From Helicobacter ganmani (GTDB lineage Bacteria; Campylobacterota; Campylobacteria; Campylobacterales; Helicobacteraceae), in NCBI RefSeq assembly GCF_003364315.1, contig NZ_NXLS01000006.1:51958-115957 (forward strand): a stretch of DNA of 64,000 bases, in the 5' to 3' direction. Shown piece after piece: positions 23,419-33,569 of this stretch. Within the stretch, counting starts at the first letter, position 1, and each line of letters opens with the position of its first letter. A model generated the notes under the pieces. It was not told the origin of the DNA and did no database searches. It saw only the letters and a list, made by a program, of their open reading frames with translations. The position numbers and the translations under genes were made by a program.

Positions 23419-23448
23419 GGGTTTAAATCAAAAATTTACCATAATAAG

Positions 23449-23541
23449 TTATTTTTTGTAAGCATAATATAGAAATGCTCCCATTCCTATAACAAATACA
23501 ATAACTAAAAATACAATCATTATAATGTCTAGTAGGCTCAT
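23449..23541 (-). CDS. 30-residue single-span membrane peptide coupled to rlmN
   Basis: ATG at 23541 to TAA at 23449 encodes 30 residues: [19 protein letters not shown] followed by [11 protein letters not shown], one membrane helix with a Lys-Lys end. The start codon overlaps the rlmN stop in an ATGA junction, and AAAGGGG lies 4 nt upstream, inside rlmN. Overlap, ribosome site and helix together make this a credible gene. I recall a small hydrophobic ORF beside rlmN in Campylobacter jejuni, to be checked. Function unknown. Confidence 0.6.
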   Translation of the reverse strand: MSLLDIIMIVFLVIVFVIGMGAFLYYAYKK

Positions 23542-24626
23542 ATTTCCCCTTTTTGATTAATTTCGCGTTCTCGTAGTTGTCCGCACGCAGCACTAATATC
23601 TAAGCCTTTGGATTCCCTAATGGTGCAGAATAAACCCTTTTTGAGTAAAAATTCTCGGAATGCTTCTACTTTTTCTCGTTGTGGTCTTTGATATGGACTG
23701 CCTTCATGGGGATTAAAATAAATTAAATTAACTTTTGCTTTGATTTTATTCAAAAGCGCGACAAGTTTTTTTGCGTTTTCTAAACTATCGTTTATTCCAT
23801 CTATCATTAGATATTCAAACATTATGCGTTTGCGACTATCTATCGGAAAAGCTGCTATTTCGTCAATAATTGCTTGGATATTATAGGCTTTGTTGATGGG
23901 TATTAGTTGTGTGCGCAACTCATCACTTACTGCGTGTAGAGAGATTGCAAGTTGCACTCCTAAATTGAGCATGCCTAGTTTTTTGATTTTTGGAGCAATT
24001 CCGCTTGTAGAAATTGTTTGCCTGCGCACAGAAATATTTAAGCCGTCTAATTCACTTAAAATATGGATACATTGCGTAACATTTGCCAGATTATCTAGCG
24101 GTTCTCCCATACCCATATATACGATATTGATTGCTTTATTGTTTGGCAAATTTTGGTCTTTTTTGATTGCAACAACTTGATAAACAATTTCCCCAGCTGT
24201 TAAATTTCGCACAAATCCTCCCTTTGCAGTCAAGCAAAAACTGCAACCAACTTTGCAACCGATTTGTGAAGAAAGGCAAAGAGTGAATTTATCTTCTTTC
24301 ATTTTTAAAAATACTGCTTCATAAGTTAGATTGTCCTGTGTCGCAAAGAGGTATTTTATGCTTCCGTCTTGGCTCTGCTCTTTTTTATTTATGCTGATGT
24401 TTTGACTAGTAAAATATTCATTTAAATAAATTTTTAAGTCTTTTGGCAGATTATTCATTGCGTCAAAGTTGGTTTCATAATGTGTATAAAGCCAATGATA
24501 AATCTGTTTTGCGCGAAATTTTTGGAATCCTGCTTGTTCTAAATTTATGCCTAATTCTTCCAAAGTCAAATCAAAGATATTTTGTTTGCTTGTTTGAGCT
24601 GAAAGATTCATTGTGTTTTTAATCAT
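23538..24626 (-). CDS. rlmN: 23S rRNA A2503 / tRNA A37 methyltransferase
   Basis: A radical-SAM methylase of 362 residues that makes 2-methyladenosine in 23S rRNA. The cluster motif CKVGCSFC is in [24 protein letters not shown] is the SAM-binding segment, and the resolving Cys is in [11 protein letters not shown] near the C-terminus. The start at 24626 overlaps the upstream nucleosidase stop as ATGA; an upstream in-frame start at 24740 lies in that gene and is rejected. It is the third gene of the S4-protein / nucleosidase / rlmN / small-peptide operon. Confidence 0.95.
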   Translation of the reverse strand: MIKNTMNLSAQTSKQNIFDLTLEELGINLEQAGFQKFRAKQIYHWLYTHYETNFDAMNNLPKDLKIYLNEYFTSQNISINKKEQSQDGSIKYLFATQDNLTYEAVFLKMKEDKFTLCLSSQIGCKVGCSFCLTAKGGFVRNLTAGEIVYQVVAIKKDQNLPNNKAINIVYMGMGEPLDNLANVTQCIHILSELDGLNISVRRQTISTSGIAPKIKKLGMLNLGVQLAISLHAVSDELRTQLIPINKAYNIQAIIDEIAAFPIDSRKRIMFEYLMIDGINDSLENAKKLVALLNKIKAKVNLIYFNPHEGSPYQRPQREKVEAFREFLLKKGLFCTIRESKGLDISAACGQLREREINQKGEI

Positions 24627-25198
24627 TGATGAAAATTCTTTGATTTGGAATAAATGTAGGATTCTAGTCTTTTTATTGCTGCTTTGTGATTGGCAAAAAA
24701 TTCTTTTTGTGCTTCCGAATGTGTATGATTTGTAACACAAAAGATTCCAATCACAGGGAGCTCAAATGCTTTCGCAACTTGTAAAATACTAAAAAATTCC
24801 ATATTCTCATAAGTGATTCCAAGCTTTACCAAATGTTTAGCAAGCGTGGAATCCGTTGTAATATAATTGCTAGAATTAACAATTTTTAAATTTTGAGACA
24901 AAATATCATTGGAGTTTTTTATCATTGTTTCACATGAAACATTCGTTAAAAAATTATTTAAAGGAGTGTAACACTGTTTTTGCAAAAAAGACAATTCTAT
25001 ATTTGTAGCACTTTGTGTTTCAAAAATTTCAAGCAAAGGAATGGATTCCATATAAGCACCACAAGTGCCAACAAAAGTAATTTCCTCTGGTCTATCATAT
25101 AAAATAGAACGTGTCAAATTAATTGCAGATTCTACTAGCCCCACACCAATACTTTTAGCAAAAGAAAAAGCTTCCATTTTGCCTGCGCAATAAATCAT
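24623..25198 (-). CDS. Purine nucleosidase/phosphorylase-like protein
   Basis: A 191-residue protein of the nucleoside phosphorylase I fold (PNP/UDP family), shorter than usual MTA/SAH nucleosidases (about 230). Supporting motifs are [20 protein letters not shown] [10 protein letters not shown], and [19 protein letters not shown], which resembles the catalytic VEME segment. The active-site Asp region near the C-terminus ([10 protein letters not shown]) is divergent. The start at 25198 has AGGAA upstream and lies 4 bp after the S4 gene. Substrate unclear; it could be a degenerate MTAN. Confidence 0.65.
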   Translation of the reverse strand: MIYCAGKMEAFSFAKSIGVGLVESAINLTRSILYDRPEEITFVGTCGAYMESIPLLEIFETQSATNIELSFLQKQCYTPLNNFLTNVSCETMIKNSNDILSQNLKIVNSSNYITTDSTLAKHLVKLGITYENMEFFSILQVAKAFELPVIGIFCVTNHTHSEAQKEFFANHKAAIKRLESYIYSKSKNFHQ

Positions 25199-25202
25199 TG
25201 TC

Positions 25203-25454
25203 TTATTCCTGTATTTCTTTGTAGTATAAATGCGATTCATTCTTTTTAATCGTTTTTTGTTCTGGGATTTGAAGAACTTGATAGAATCGCGGCTTTTCCA
25301 AATAGTCTATTTCAATGACATCACCTGTTTTTATATTGCGGCTTGCTTTTATGGGAATTCCATCAATTTTGATAACACCGCTTGTGAGCATATCTTGTGC
25401 AATGGAGCGTTTTTTTGTAATATTCACTGCATTCAGAAATTTATCTATACGCAT
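25203..25454 (-). CDS. S4-domain RNA-binding protein
   Basis: An 83-residue protein. Residues 1-60 form an S4 domain (MRIDKFLNAVNITKKRSIAQ, VIKIDGIPIKASRNIKTGD) of the HslR/RqcP-like size class. Such proteins bind stalled 50S or rRNA helices. It is the first gene of the operon that includes rlmN, so a ribosome theme is shared. It is divergent from argG with about 80 bp between. Confidence 0.8.
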   Translation of the reverse strand: MRIDKFLNAVNITKKRSIAQDMLTSGVIKIDGIPIKASRNIKTGDVIEIDYLEKPRFYQVLQIPEQKTIKKNESHLYYKEIQE

Positions 25455-25507
25455 ATTTTATCCTTAAAATTTGCAAAATTGTAGCCAAAAGAATATTAAA
25501 TTGTTGC

Positions 25508-25513
25508 TATAAT
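25508..25513 (+). promoter_or_regulatory. -10 element of argG
   Basis: TATAAT lies 31 nt before the argG start and 13 nt before its AAGGAG ribosome site; a TACAAT on the other strand could serve the S4 gene. Confidence 0.45.
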
Positions 25514-25538
25514 ACCACAAAATTTTTAAGGAGTGAAA

Positions 25539-26753
25539 ATGAATAAGAAAAATATCAAAAAAGTTGTGCTTGCTTATAGTGGCGGTTTGGATACAAGTGT
25601 GATTCTAAAATGGCTCGGGGATAATTATCATTGTGAAGTCATAACTTTTACAGCGGATATCGGGCAAGGTGAGGAGGTAGAGCCTGCACGAGCTAAGGCA
25701 CAGAAGTTAGGAATCAAGCCCGAAAACATTTTTATCAAAGATTTGCGCGAAGAGTTTATCCGAGATTTTGTTTTCCCGATGTTTCGTGCAAACTCCATTT
25801 ATGAGGGTGAATATTTGCTAGGGACAAGTATTGCTCGTCCCTTGATTGCAAAACATTTGGTAGAAATTGCAAAACAAGTTGGTGCAGACGCAATCTCACA
25901 CGGAGCAACAGGCAAAGGTAATGATCAAGTGCGTTTTGAAATCGGTGCGTATGCTCTAAATCCAGACATTAAAGTTATTGCTCCTTGGAGAGAATGGGAT
26001 TTAAATAGTCGTGAAAAATTATTAGAATACGCAGAATCTGCGGGGATTCAAATTGAAAAAAAGGCAAATAAATCTCCTTATTCTATGGACGCAAATTTGT
26101 TGCATATTAGTTATGAGGGACAGATTTTGGAAAATCCAAATGTCGCTCCTGAAGAAGATATGTGGCGTTGGAGCGTTTCCCCTAAAGATGCACCCAATGA
26201 ATCAGAAGTGATTAGTATTGAGTTTAAAAATGGTGATGGAATCGCAATCAATGGAGAAAAGTTAAGCCCGGCAAATTTTTGGGTTAAATTGAATGAACTA
26301 GGTTGTCGTCATGGAATCGGGCGTTTGGATTTAGTAGAAAATCGTTATGTAGGAATGAAATCACGTGGTTGTTATGAAACTCCGGGGGGAACAATTTATC
26401 TCAAAGCTCATCGTGCAATGGAATCTCTCTGCCTTGATAGAGAAGAAGCGCACTTAAAAGATGAGATAATGCCAAAATACGCTAGCTTAATCTATAATGG
26501 TTATTGGTTTAGTCCAGAGCGCGAAGCATTGCAAGCGTTGATTGATAAAACACAGCAAAAAGTTGAGGGTATTGTGCGATTAGAGCTTTATAAAGGCAAT
26601 GTGATTGTGCTAGGAAGAGAATCCAAAAATTCCCTCTTCAATGCCGCATATAGCACTTTTGAGGAAGATTCTGTCTATAACCAAAGTGATGCAGAGGGAT
26701 TTATCAAACTCAATGCTCTACGATTCATTATTTCGGGTAAAACGCGTAAGTAA
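25539..26753 (+). CDS. argG: Argininosuccinate synthase
   Basis: Condenses citrulline and aspartate with ATP in arginine synthesis. It is 404 residues from the ATG at 25539, with AAGGAG upstream; a GTG two codons earlier is an alternative. Family motifs are the P-loop-like [15 protein letters not shown] at residue 10, [14 protein letters not shown], the citrulline/aspartate site [14 protein letters not shown], and [17 protein letters not shown] hairpin lies after the stop. No Arg repressor box was recognised. Confidence 0.97.
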   Translation: MNKKNIKKVVLAYSGGLDTSVILKWLGDNYHCEVITFTADIGQGEEVEPARAKAQKLGIKPENIFIKDLREEFIRDFVFPMFRANSIYEGEYLLGTSIARPLIAKHLVEIAKQVGADAISHGATGKGNDQVRFEIGAYALNPDIKVIAPWREWDLNSREKLLEYAESAGIQIEKKANKSPYSMDANLLHISYEGQILENPNVAPEEDMWRWSVSPKDAPNESEVISIEFKNGDGIAINGEKLSPANFWVKLNELGCRHGIGRLDLVENRYVGMKSRGCYETPGGTIYLKAHRAMESLCLDREEAHLKDEIMPKYASLIYNGYWFSPEREALQALIDKTQQKVEGIVRLELYKGNVIVLGRESKNSLFNAAYSTFEEDSVYNQSDAEGFIKLNALRFIISGKTRK

Positions 26754-26773
26754 TTACAGCAAAAGTGCTACTT

Positions 26774-26801
26774 GTGCGGTTTGAGTAAAATCTCACCGCA
26801 C
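26774..26801. terminator. Hairpin between convergent argG and RND gene
   Basis: GTGCGGT and ACCGCAC are separated by 14 nt that contain a further GAG/CTC pair. It is placed 20 bp after the argG stop. There is no clear T-run; it may act for both strands. Confidence 0.45.
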
Positions 26802-26871
26802 GCAAGAATCATAAAAAATTCATATAGTTAAAATTAAAATAATAAATAATATTGATTAAAATATTAATTTA

Positions 26872-29800
26872 TCAATTGTTTTTATATTTTTTCTGTATCC
26901 ATTCGCTAAAAGTTGCAAGATACATATAAAAGAGTGGAATAAAGAAAACTGCTAAAAAAGTCGCAGCAAGCATTCCACCAAGCACGCCAGTGGCGATGGA
27001 ATGTCGGCTTAATGCCCCCGCTCCGCTACTTACTGCCAATGGTAAAACTCCCATACTAAAGGCGAGTGAGGTCATAACGATTGGGCGGAATCGCAATCTT
27101 GCTGCACCAATAGCGGCTTCTATAATGCTTTTCCCCTCGTGTTCTCTAAGCTGCATAGCAAATTCTACAATTAAGATTGCATTTTTTGCTGCAAGCGCGA
27201 TAAGGACAAGCAATCCAACTTGAAAATAAATATCGTTTTCTAATCCTCTTAAAAAAGTTGCAAGAATTGCTCCAAAGAGCGCGAAAGGCACAGCACTAAG
27301 AACACATAGTGGCATAAGCCAACGTTCATACTGCGCAACAAGAATCAAAAAAACAAAGACAAGCCCAAAAATAAAAGCTGTTGCGCCACTAGATTGACTT
27401 GCCTTTTCTTGATAGGTTGAACCTGCGTAAGCAATGTCATAGCCTTGCGGAAGAATCTTTGCGGCAATTTCTTCTATCGCTGCTATGGTATCACCACTAG
27501 AATAACCTTCATTAGAATAACCAATCAGTTGGGCTGCAGGAAAAAGATTAAAGCGATTGACAATTTCCGCACCTGTGGTGTATTGGAAGCTTAAAAGCGT
27601 GCTCAAAGGGACAAAATTACCATCTTGCGATTTGACAAAAACACTACTCAAATCCTCTGGGGATTGCCGATAATCTTGTTCAGATTGTGCAATCACGCGA
27701 AATGTGCGATTGAAAAGCTCAAAGTTATTCACATAATAGCTTCCAAAAGTTACCTGCATTGTGCGAAAAATATCATAAATATTGACATTGAGTGCAGCTG
27801 CTTTTTCTCTATCTAAATACACAGAGACTTGAGGAGTATTCACAGCAATGCTAGTAAAGGCATTACGAATCTCTTTGCGTTTAAGTGCTTCTTGCACCAT
27901 TAAATCAGTGTATTTTTTGAGTTCCTCTAGGCTTCCACCCTCCTTGCTTTGCACATAAATATTTACACCACTTGAATCAAGCCCAATAATAGTTGGTGCT
28001 TGCGTGGCAATAAAACGCGCATCGGGATATTTTTGTAGTTCTTTAGTGATGTTTGCAATAAATGCCCTATCGCTTTTATCTTTATCTGTGCGCTCACTCC
28101 AATCAATAAGTCTATAGAATCCCACGCCATCACTGCTTTTGAATCCTCCTGAAAGAAAACTATATCCAACAATGGTAGTCATTTCAGCTACAAGAGGATT
28201 GCTTTCTAAAGTAGCAATCAGGTCTTTTTGCACTTGTGTTGTGCGTGAGAGTGCTGCACCATCTGGTAGAATCGTATGAATATTAACGATTCCCATATCT
28301 TCTGCTGGGACAAGCGAATGCGGCGTTCTTTGGAAAAGGTCATAAGTTACAAAGAGCATGGCAATCAATAGACAAAGAAAAAGCAGTCCTCTTTTGAGAA
28401 CCTTCGCCACTTGTTGGGAAAATTTCAATGTGAGTTTCTCAAAAAACTCATCAAATTTGGCAATAAGATAAAGGGGCTTTGCCTTTGTTGGTTTAAGATA
28501 CATTGCGCAAAGACTTGGTGTGAGGGTGAGGGCAACACAACCCGAAATCACGACTGAAATCACGATTGTAATCGCAAATTGTCGGTAGATTTCCCCGCTA
28601 AATCCTCCCATAAACGCAACAGGAATAAAGACCGCACTTAAAACCAAGACAATCGCAACTACAGGGGCAGTAATCTCTTGCATAGAACGAATCGTAGCTT
28701 CTTTGGCGTTTAAATGCTCTTGGTGCATAATGCGCTCTACATTTTCAATCACAATAATTGCGTCATCTACTACGATTCCAATCGCAAGAATTAGTCCAAA
28801 AAGCGTAAGGAGATTAATCGTAAAGCCAAAAAGATATAATCCGATAAAAGTGCCAATTAATGAAACAGGTATCGCAATGCAAGGAATAATCGTTGCGCGC
28901 CAATTTCCTAAAAAAAGATAAATAATTAAGACAACAAGAACAATTGCTTCAAAAAAGGTTTTTACAACTTCTTTCATAGATTGCACGATAAACTCTGTGG
29001 GGCGAAAAGGATTAGAGTATTTAATGCCTTCAGGAAATTTTTGTGATAATCGTTCCATTGTTTTTTGGACATTGTCCGCGACATCAAGAATATTTGCTCC
29101 CGGCTGCAATGTAATACGAATCGGAACAGAGGGAGTGGAATTGTAAAAATAGGAGGTGAGATATTCTTGCGCACCAAGTTCCACCCTTGCGACATCTTTT
29201 AGTCGTAGCATAGAGCCATCAGGATTTGCTTTAAGAATAATGTTTTCAAACTCTTCTGTGCTAGAAAATAATCCTTTTGTTACGATTGTGTAAGCAAATT
29301 CGCTCCTTTCAATAGGCTCAACTCCAAGCTTGCCTGGAGCAAATTGAGAATTTTGCTCTTGAATCTTATCAATCACCTCTAAAGGTGCAAGATTAAAAAA
29401 ATTGAGCTTATCTGGTAATAACCATATGCGCATTGCATAATCCGAGCGTCCCCACAAATCAACATCTCCGATTCCGCTAATACGCTTGAGCTCATCTACA
29501 ACATTTAAAAGTGCGTAGTTTGCTATATCAAGTTGTGAATGATTGGGATTATCTGAATAAATATGATACATTCCAATTACAGCAGTGGAGCGTTTGCGCA
29601 CGGTTACGCCAAGTCTTTGCACTTCACTAGGAAGTTGGCTAAGAACAGCCTGCACGCGGTTATTGACATTGACAACAGCCATATCTGGGTCGGCATTATT
29701 ATTAAAAAAAACGCTCAAATTCATTGTGCCACTACTCGTAGTAGAGGTTTGGATATAAATCATTCCCTCCACGCCATTAATGCTATTTTCTAAAATGCTC

Positions 29801-29988
29801 GCAACATTTGTAGAAATCGTTTCTGCACTTGCTCCGGGATAGTTTGCACTCACAACAATTTGTGTTGGAACAAGTTTGGGATATTGTTCTATGGGGAGAT
29901 TAAAAAGGCATAAAAGCCCAGCAATAACGATGATAATAGAAATTACTGCGGAGAATGCGGGGCGGTTGATAAAAAACTTTGAAAACAT
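26872..29988 (-). CDS. RND multidrug efflux permease (AcrB/MexB/CmeB family)
   Basis: A 1038-residue inner-membrane proton antiporter of the HAE1 class. The N-terminus [19 protein letters not shown] is typical; the proton-relay Asp pair is in the [20 protein letters not shown] segment near residue 405, and the C-terminal half repeats the 6-helix pattern ([19 protein letters not shown]). The start at 29988 has AAGGAAA upstream. No adaptor (MFP) or outer-membrane channel gene is adjacent on either side, so it must pair with components encoded elsewhere. Confidence 0.93.
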   Translation of the reverse strand: MFSKFFINRPAFSAVISIIIVIAGLLCLFNLPIEQYPKLVPTQIVVSANYPGASAETISTNVASILENSINGVEGMIYIQTSTTSSGTMNLSVFFNNNADPDMAVVNVNNRVQAVLSQLPSEVQRLGVTVRKRSTAVIGMYHIYSDNPNHSQLDIANYALLNVVDELKRISGIGDVDLWGRSDYAMRIWLLPDKLNFFNLAPLEVIDKIQEQNSQFAPGKLGVEPIERSEFAYTIVTKGLFSSTEEFENIILKANPDGSMLRLKDVARVELGAQEYLTSYFYNSTPSVPIRITLQPGANILDVADNVQKTMERLSQKFPEGIKYSNPFRPTEFIVQSMKEVVKTFFEAIVLVVLIIYLFLGNWRATIIPCIAIPVSLIGTFIGLYLFGFTINLLTLFGLILAIGIVVDDAIIVIENVERIMHQEHLNAKEATIRSMQEITAPVVAIVLVLSAVFIPVAFMGGFSGEIYRQFAITIVISVVISGCVALTLTPSLCAMYLKPTKAKPLYLIAKFDEFFEKLTLKFSQQVAKVLKRGLLFLCLLIAMLFVTYDLFQRTPHSLVPAEDMGIVNIHTILPDGAALSRTTQVQKDLIATLESNPLVAEMTTIVGYSFLSGGFKSSDGVGFYRLIDWSERTDKDKSDRAFIANITKELQKYPDARFIATQAPTIIGLDSSGVNIYVQSKEGGSLEELKKYTDLMVQEALKRKEIRNAFTSIAVNTPQVSVYLDREKAAALNVNIYDIFRTMQVTFGSYYVNNFELFNRTFRVIAQSEQDYRQSPEDLSSVFVKSQDGNFVPLSTLLSFQYTTGAEIVNRFNLFPAAQLIGYSNEGYSSGDTIAAIEEIAAKILPQGYDIAYAGSTYQEKASQSSGATAFIFGLVFVFLILVAQYERWLMPLCVLSAVPFALFGAILATFLRGLENDIYFQVGLLVLIALAAKNAILIVEFAMQLREHEGKSIIEAAIGAARLRFRPIVMTSLAFSMGVLPLAVSSGAGALSRHSIATGVLGGMLAATFLAVFFIPLFYMYLATFSEWIQKKYKNN

Positions 29989-30073
29989 CAATTTTCCTTA
30001 GGATTCTATAATAATTCTTTGCATTTTTAACCGCAACATTCTAGCATAAAAGCGTGAGGCAAATGTGAATTTA

Positions 30074-31354
30074 TTATAAAGAATCATAATTGGTTTTTTT
30101 ATAACTTTTTCCCAAAAATACGCCCAATATGCCCCAAACAAAAGAAATTGCAGCACCGCACAAAAGTACGCATAGAATCCCTACGTTTGCAAGCAAGCTT
30201 TCTGCTTGGGCTGAGAGCGCGTCTCCTCCGCGATATACAACCGTGTCAAAGAAGTTTTTGACTTTGTATTTAGAATCTGCGTCCAGCGGCACAAACAGCA
30301 TTTCGCGTCCGGGCTTAACGAGTGCGTATTCGCCTACACGGCGGATACTCATCACGACAGCCAAAGGCAAAAACGCAGGGTGCGTGAAGCTAAGGACAAT
30401 GAATCCTAGTGTGATGACGAAACCAAGCGTGCTTAAAAGATAAGTAATGCCCAAAAACTTCACTATTTTTGCGGTTAAAAAGATTTGGATAAATAAAGCT
30501 GAAATCTGCACGATAAGGTCAATGTTTGCAAATGCCGCAATTCTTGCCTCGCGTGTAGGAAAAACTTCACGAATGATTCTTGCTTGCTCCATATACAAAA
30601 AGGTAGAAACGCTCGTGAGTAAAAGGATAAAGGCGCAGAGTGCGAGCAGGTATTTGGAAGCGATGATGAGTTTAAAGCCAATAAAAGGGTTCTTTGAGCC
30701 AATCACTTGATTGAATCTCTCCAACGATTCTACATTTTCAAAGTATTTTAACTCGCGCAAAATGAGATTCTTTAGTATAATACCGATAAAAAGCAAAGCA
30801 ATGGAGAGAAAGAAGAGATTTGCCACACCAAAATTTGCGACTAAAATACTCACACTGCTTGCCCCTGCAATGCTTCCAAGACTTGCCCCTGCGGAGATGA
30901 TACCAAAAAGCCTTGTGCTTTCCTCTTTGTTAAAGACATCGGTGAGCAAGCTCCAAGCAGAAGAGAAAGCAAAGAGATTAAAAACGCTAATCCACACATA
31001 AAACACGCGAGAAAGCCAGATAAATTCTGCGGTGTGTGGCTTGAAAATCTGCATTAATGCATAAAAAATAAGCAGATTGAGCGCAAAAAAGATAAAGACG
31101 CAATCGGCGTAGAATCTCCTTTTGATTTTGGTGCTTAGCCACATCAGGAGCAAAGATGCAAGGATACAAGCAATAAAAGTCGCCAAAAAGAGCCATTTTA
31201 GCTCCTCTTGTCCTCCCTCTAGTCCCAAAGCATCGCGCATAGGACGCAAAATCGCATAGGAGCTAAAGAGCATAAAAATAAACCCGCAAGAGAGGACTAG
31301 AAGCTTAAATTCTCCGTCTTTGAGACTAAAGAGTTTGTAGATAAATGCGCGCAT
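30074..31354 (-). CDS. NTP/NDP-exchange-like MFS transporter
   Basis: A 426-residue protein with about 12 hydrophobic segments. FMLFSSYAILRPMRDALGL near residue 30, the SSAWSLLTDVFNKEESTRLFG loop and ASLGSIAGASSVSILVANFG match the NTP/NDP exchange (Npt/Tlc-like) branch of the MFS. In free-living bacteria the substrate is not known and the gene is often annotated simply as MFS. It ends 86 bp before the RND start on the same strand. Confidence 0.65.
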   Translation of the reverse strand: MRAFIYKLFSLKDGEFKLLVLSCGFIFMLFSSYAILRPMRDALGLEGGQEELKWLFLATFIACILASLLLMWLSTKIKRRFYADCVFIFFALNLLIFYALMQIFKPHTAEFIWLSRVFYVWISVFNLFAFSSAWSLLTDVFNKEESTRLFGIISAGASLGSIAGASSVSILVANFGVANLFFLSIALLFIGIILKNLILRELKYFENVESLERFNQVIGSKNPFIGFKLIIASKYLLALCAFILLLTSVSTFLYMEQARIIREVFPTREARIAAFANIDLIVQISALFIQIFLTAKIVKFLGITYLLSTLGFVITLGFIVLSFTHPAFLPLAVVMSIRRVGEYALVKPGREMLFVPLDADSKYKVKNFFDTVVYRGGDALSAQAESLLANVGILCVLLCGAAISFVWGILGVFLGKSYKKTNYDSL

Positions 31355-31439
31355 TTTTATCCTTTATTGATAAACCTAGTATTATAAACCATTACACTTG
31401 GTGTTTGTCAAGAGGAAAAAGCATAAAAAATAAAAAGTT

Positions 31440-32063
31440 TTAATCCTCGTATTTTTTCAATTTCTCTAGCAATTCTTCTGCGCTAGCAAATTCATTGTCT
31501 TTTAGTGCATTTTCTCCCCATTTAGCTTGGAGATAAGGAATCTTTGCATTTCTTGCCGCTCCCTCGTCTTTGAGACAATTCCCAACAAATATGGACTTGG
31601 CAAAGGGAGCATTTTGTAAGATAAGATAAATCATCATCGGATTGGGTTTGGATTCTATTGTATCGTTTGTGCCAATAATAGAATCAAAATATTGGTCTAT
31701 TTTATGCCTTTGCAAAATCGGCTTTAACCCTTGTTGTGGAGCATTGGAAGCAAGGGCTAGAAAGTAATTTCTTTTTTTGCAGGTTTGAAGCATTTCGCGT
31801 ATCCCCGCAAACAAAACTGCACTTTGCTCATAGTGTTTGCCAAAATAAGATTCAAAACCAACCTTGTAGCTTTTATGCGGAAAATTCTCAATACCATAAA
31901 AGATTTTTGCACAATTAAGATTTGGCGTATGAATTGCGTGCTGCATTGTTTCTTGTGGAAGTGCAGGAAGATTTTTGTCTGCTCTAATTGCATTAATGGC
32001 TTCATAAATCGCATTTTCACTATCTATCAATGTCCCGTCCATATCAAAAATAACATTTATCAT
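31440..32063 (-). CDS. HAD-superfamily hydrolase
   Basis: A 207-residue phosphatase-like protein. Motif I is FDMDGTLIDSE at residue 6 (nucleophile and acid Asp), motif II ALASNAPQQ, motif III Lys in ESKPNPMM, and motif IV in SIFVGNCLKDEGAA, where the expected acidic pair GD is replaced by GN; activity may be altered. The size fits a phosphoglycolate-phosphatase-type cap-1 enzyme. It lies 32 bp downstream of the phase-variable methyltransferase and may belong to the glycan operon. Confidence 0.75.
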   Translation of the reverse strand: MINVIFDMDGTLIDSENAIYEAINAIRADKNLPALPQETMQHAIHTPNLNCAKIFYGIENFPHKSYKVGFESYFGKHYEQSAVLFAGIREMLQTCKKRNYFLALASNAPQQGLKPILQRHKIDQYFDSIIGTNDTIESKPNPMMIYLILQNAPFAKSIFVGNCLKDEGAARNAKIPYLQAKWGENALKDNEFASAEELLEKLKKYED

Positions 32064-32095
32064 TCATTCCTCCATAAACTCATATCCATTCCTCT

Positions 32096-33560
32096 TTAAT
32101 CCAAAATCCCCAACACTTGATAAAGTGGAATATCTCTTAAGAATCGTTCTACTAAATTTTCCAAAGATTCTTTGGGCAAATTTGGAATCTCGCACTTTAC
32201 AAATTCTGCTAGTGATTCTTTTTTGTAGTTTCCTTGAATATAGCCTTTTAGGCAATTCCAAGTTATCGTGTCTAAAAAAATTCCTCTACCAATGCTTGCA
32301 GAGGCGAGAAAAAGTCCCGTGTTTTTAGGCTTTTGCGAGAAAAGCACTTGATTATGGGCTTTTGCTTGTATTGAGATTCTGTGTGAGTATGCTTGCGCGG
32401 GGTGTAAGAATCCTTGTGTCATCATTGCACAAACGATAGGCAACAAAAACTCCATTTCAAGTCCGAAGTTTTGCACGAGACTTTGCAGAGTTTTTGGTTG
32501 GTAAGAATCTTTGGCAAAAAAATCTAAAATTTTCTGACAGAGGGTTTGAAATTCTAGCGGTGTTTCAGGGAGATTTTGGAATCCAAAAGGAGATTTTAAC
32601 AGCACAAAATGGGTTTGCAAAAGTCGCTTTGTGCGCTCCTGTTGCGTCAGATTCCTTTTGCCTCGCACAAAGCAATCCATTCTAAAGGATTCGTTAATCC
32701 AATAATCTTTGAGCTGTTCTTGCAAGATAGAATCCCTAGCCTCTGCCAATAATACTTTTTGCTGTGCGCTAAAAGTTTGTGGGTCAAAATGCCACATTAA
32801 CTTTGCACTTGTGCTAAATTCACACGATATTTGGCGCATAGATTCTGCCATTTGGCTAAAAAACAAGCAATGCCAATCTTTGTTAAAAAATTCGTGGCAT
32901 AAATAATTAATTTCTCTTGTCTGCAATTCTTGATAAATCTCTTGTGTGCGGGGATTTTGCTGTGCATAAAGCGAAGAGGAAGCAAAAAAATCTTTCGCCC
33001 AAGAAATCGTTTGTTGAATTCTTTTTTCTTGGTTACCGCTCGCATTGCTTTCATAGGTTTTTAGCAAGTGTCGCAAGGAATATTTCCCCTCCCAGCCCGG
33101 AAAAACATTGTAGCTTACATAAACGACCCCCCCCCAAATCTAAACAATGGTTAATAATTTCGAAAATAACCTCTTGATTTTCTCGCGACACCCAGCTCCA
33201 AACGCCGTGTAAAATAATATAGTCAAACTTGCGATTCTCTTGCAATAATCGCTTGTAAAACCCCAAAAAGTCCTCTTCATACACTTGCGTGCAACTTTGT
33301 GAAGCAGCAATAAATTTTTGTGCGTGTTGGCAATGTGCGGGAATAAAATCATTCCCCATAAACTCTCCCTCACTGCAACTTGCGTGAAGCGTAAGGCTAT
33401 TTCCCAACCCAAACCCTAGCTCAAGATAGCGGAATTTTCCTTGTGGTTTTGGACATTCTACCCCTGCTAAAGTCAAAGAAAAATCTATCCATAGAGGATT
33501 AAGTGCAGGAATAAAGTCATCTACATATTCTAGTTCCGTAGCGTATCCATAGGATTCCAT
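32096..33560 (-). CDS. Phase-variable SAM methyltransferase with regulatory domain (now out of frame)
   Basis: The gene reads in one frame from the ATG at 33560 to the G9 tract at 33135-33127. That frame runs into the wrong reading afterwards and stops at 33051, 169 codons from the start. With eight G it would run on through VVYVSYNVFPGWEGKY into the downstream frame (RHLLKTYESNASG onward) and give about 487 residues. The N-terminal half is a class I SAM fold (LELGFGLGNSLTLHA, VYEEDFL); the C-terminal half resembles the methyltransferase regulatory domain found with such enzymes. It is in operon with three glycosyltransferases, so a glycan O-methyl or similar modification is inferred. As sequenced it is OFF. 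Confidence 0.8.
33127..33135 (-). repeat. G9 homopolymer (contingency tract)
   Basis: Nine C on the plus strand, nine G in the coding strand of the methyltransferase gene. The tract lies exactly where the two reading frames must join; one base less restores the frame. Long G tracts vary by slipped-strand mispairing in Helicobacter and Campylobacter. Confidence 0.85.
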
Positions 33561-33569
33561 TGTGTTTCC

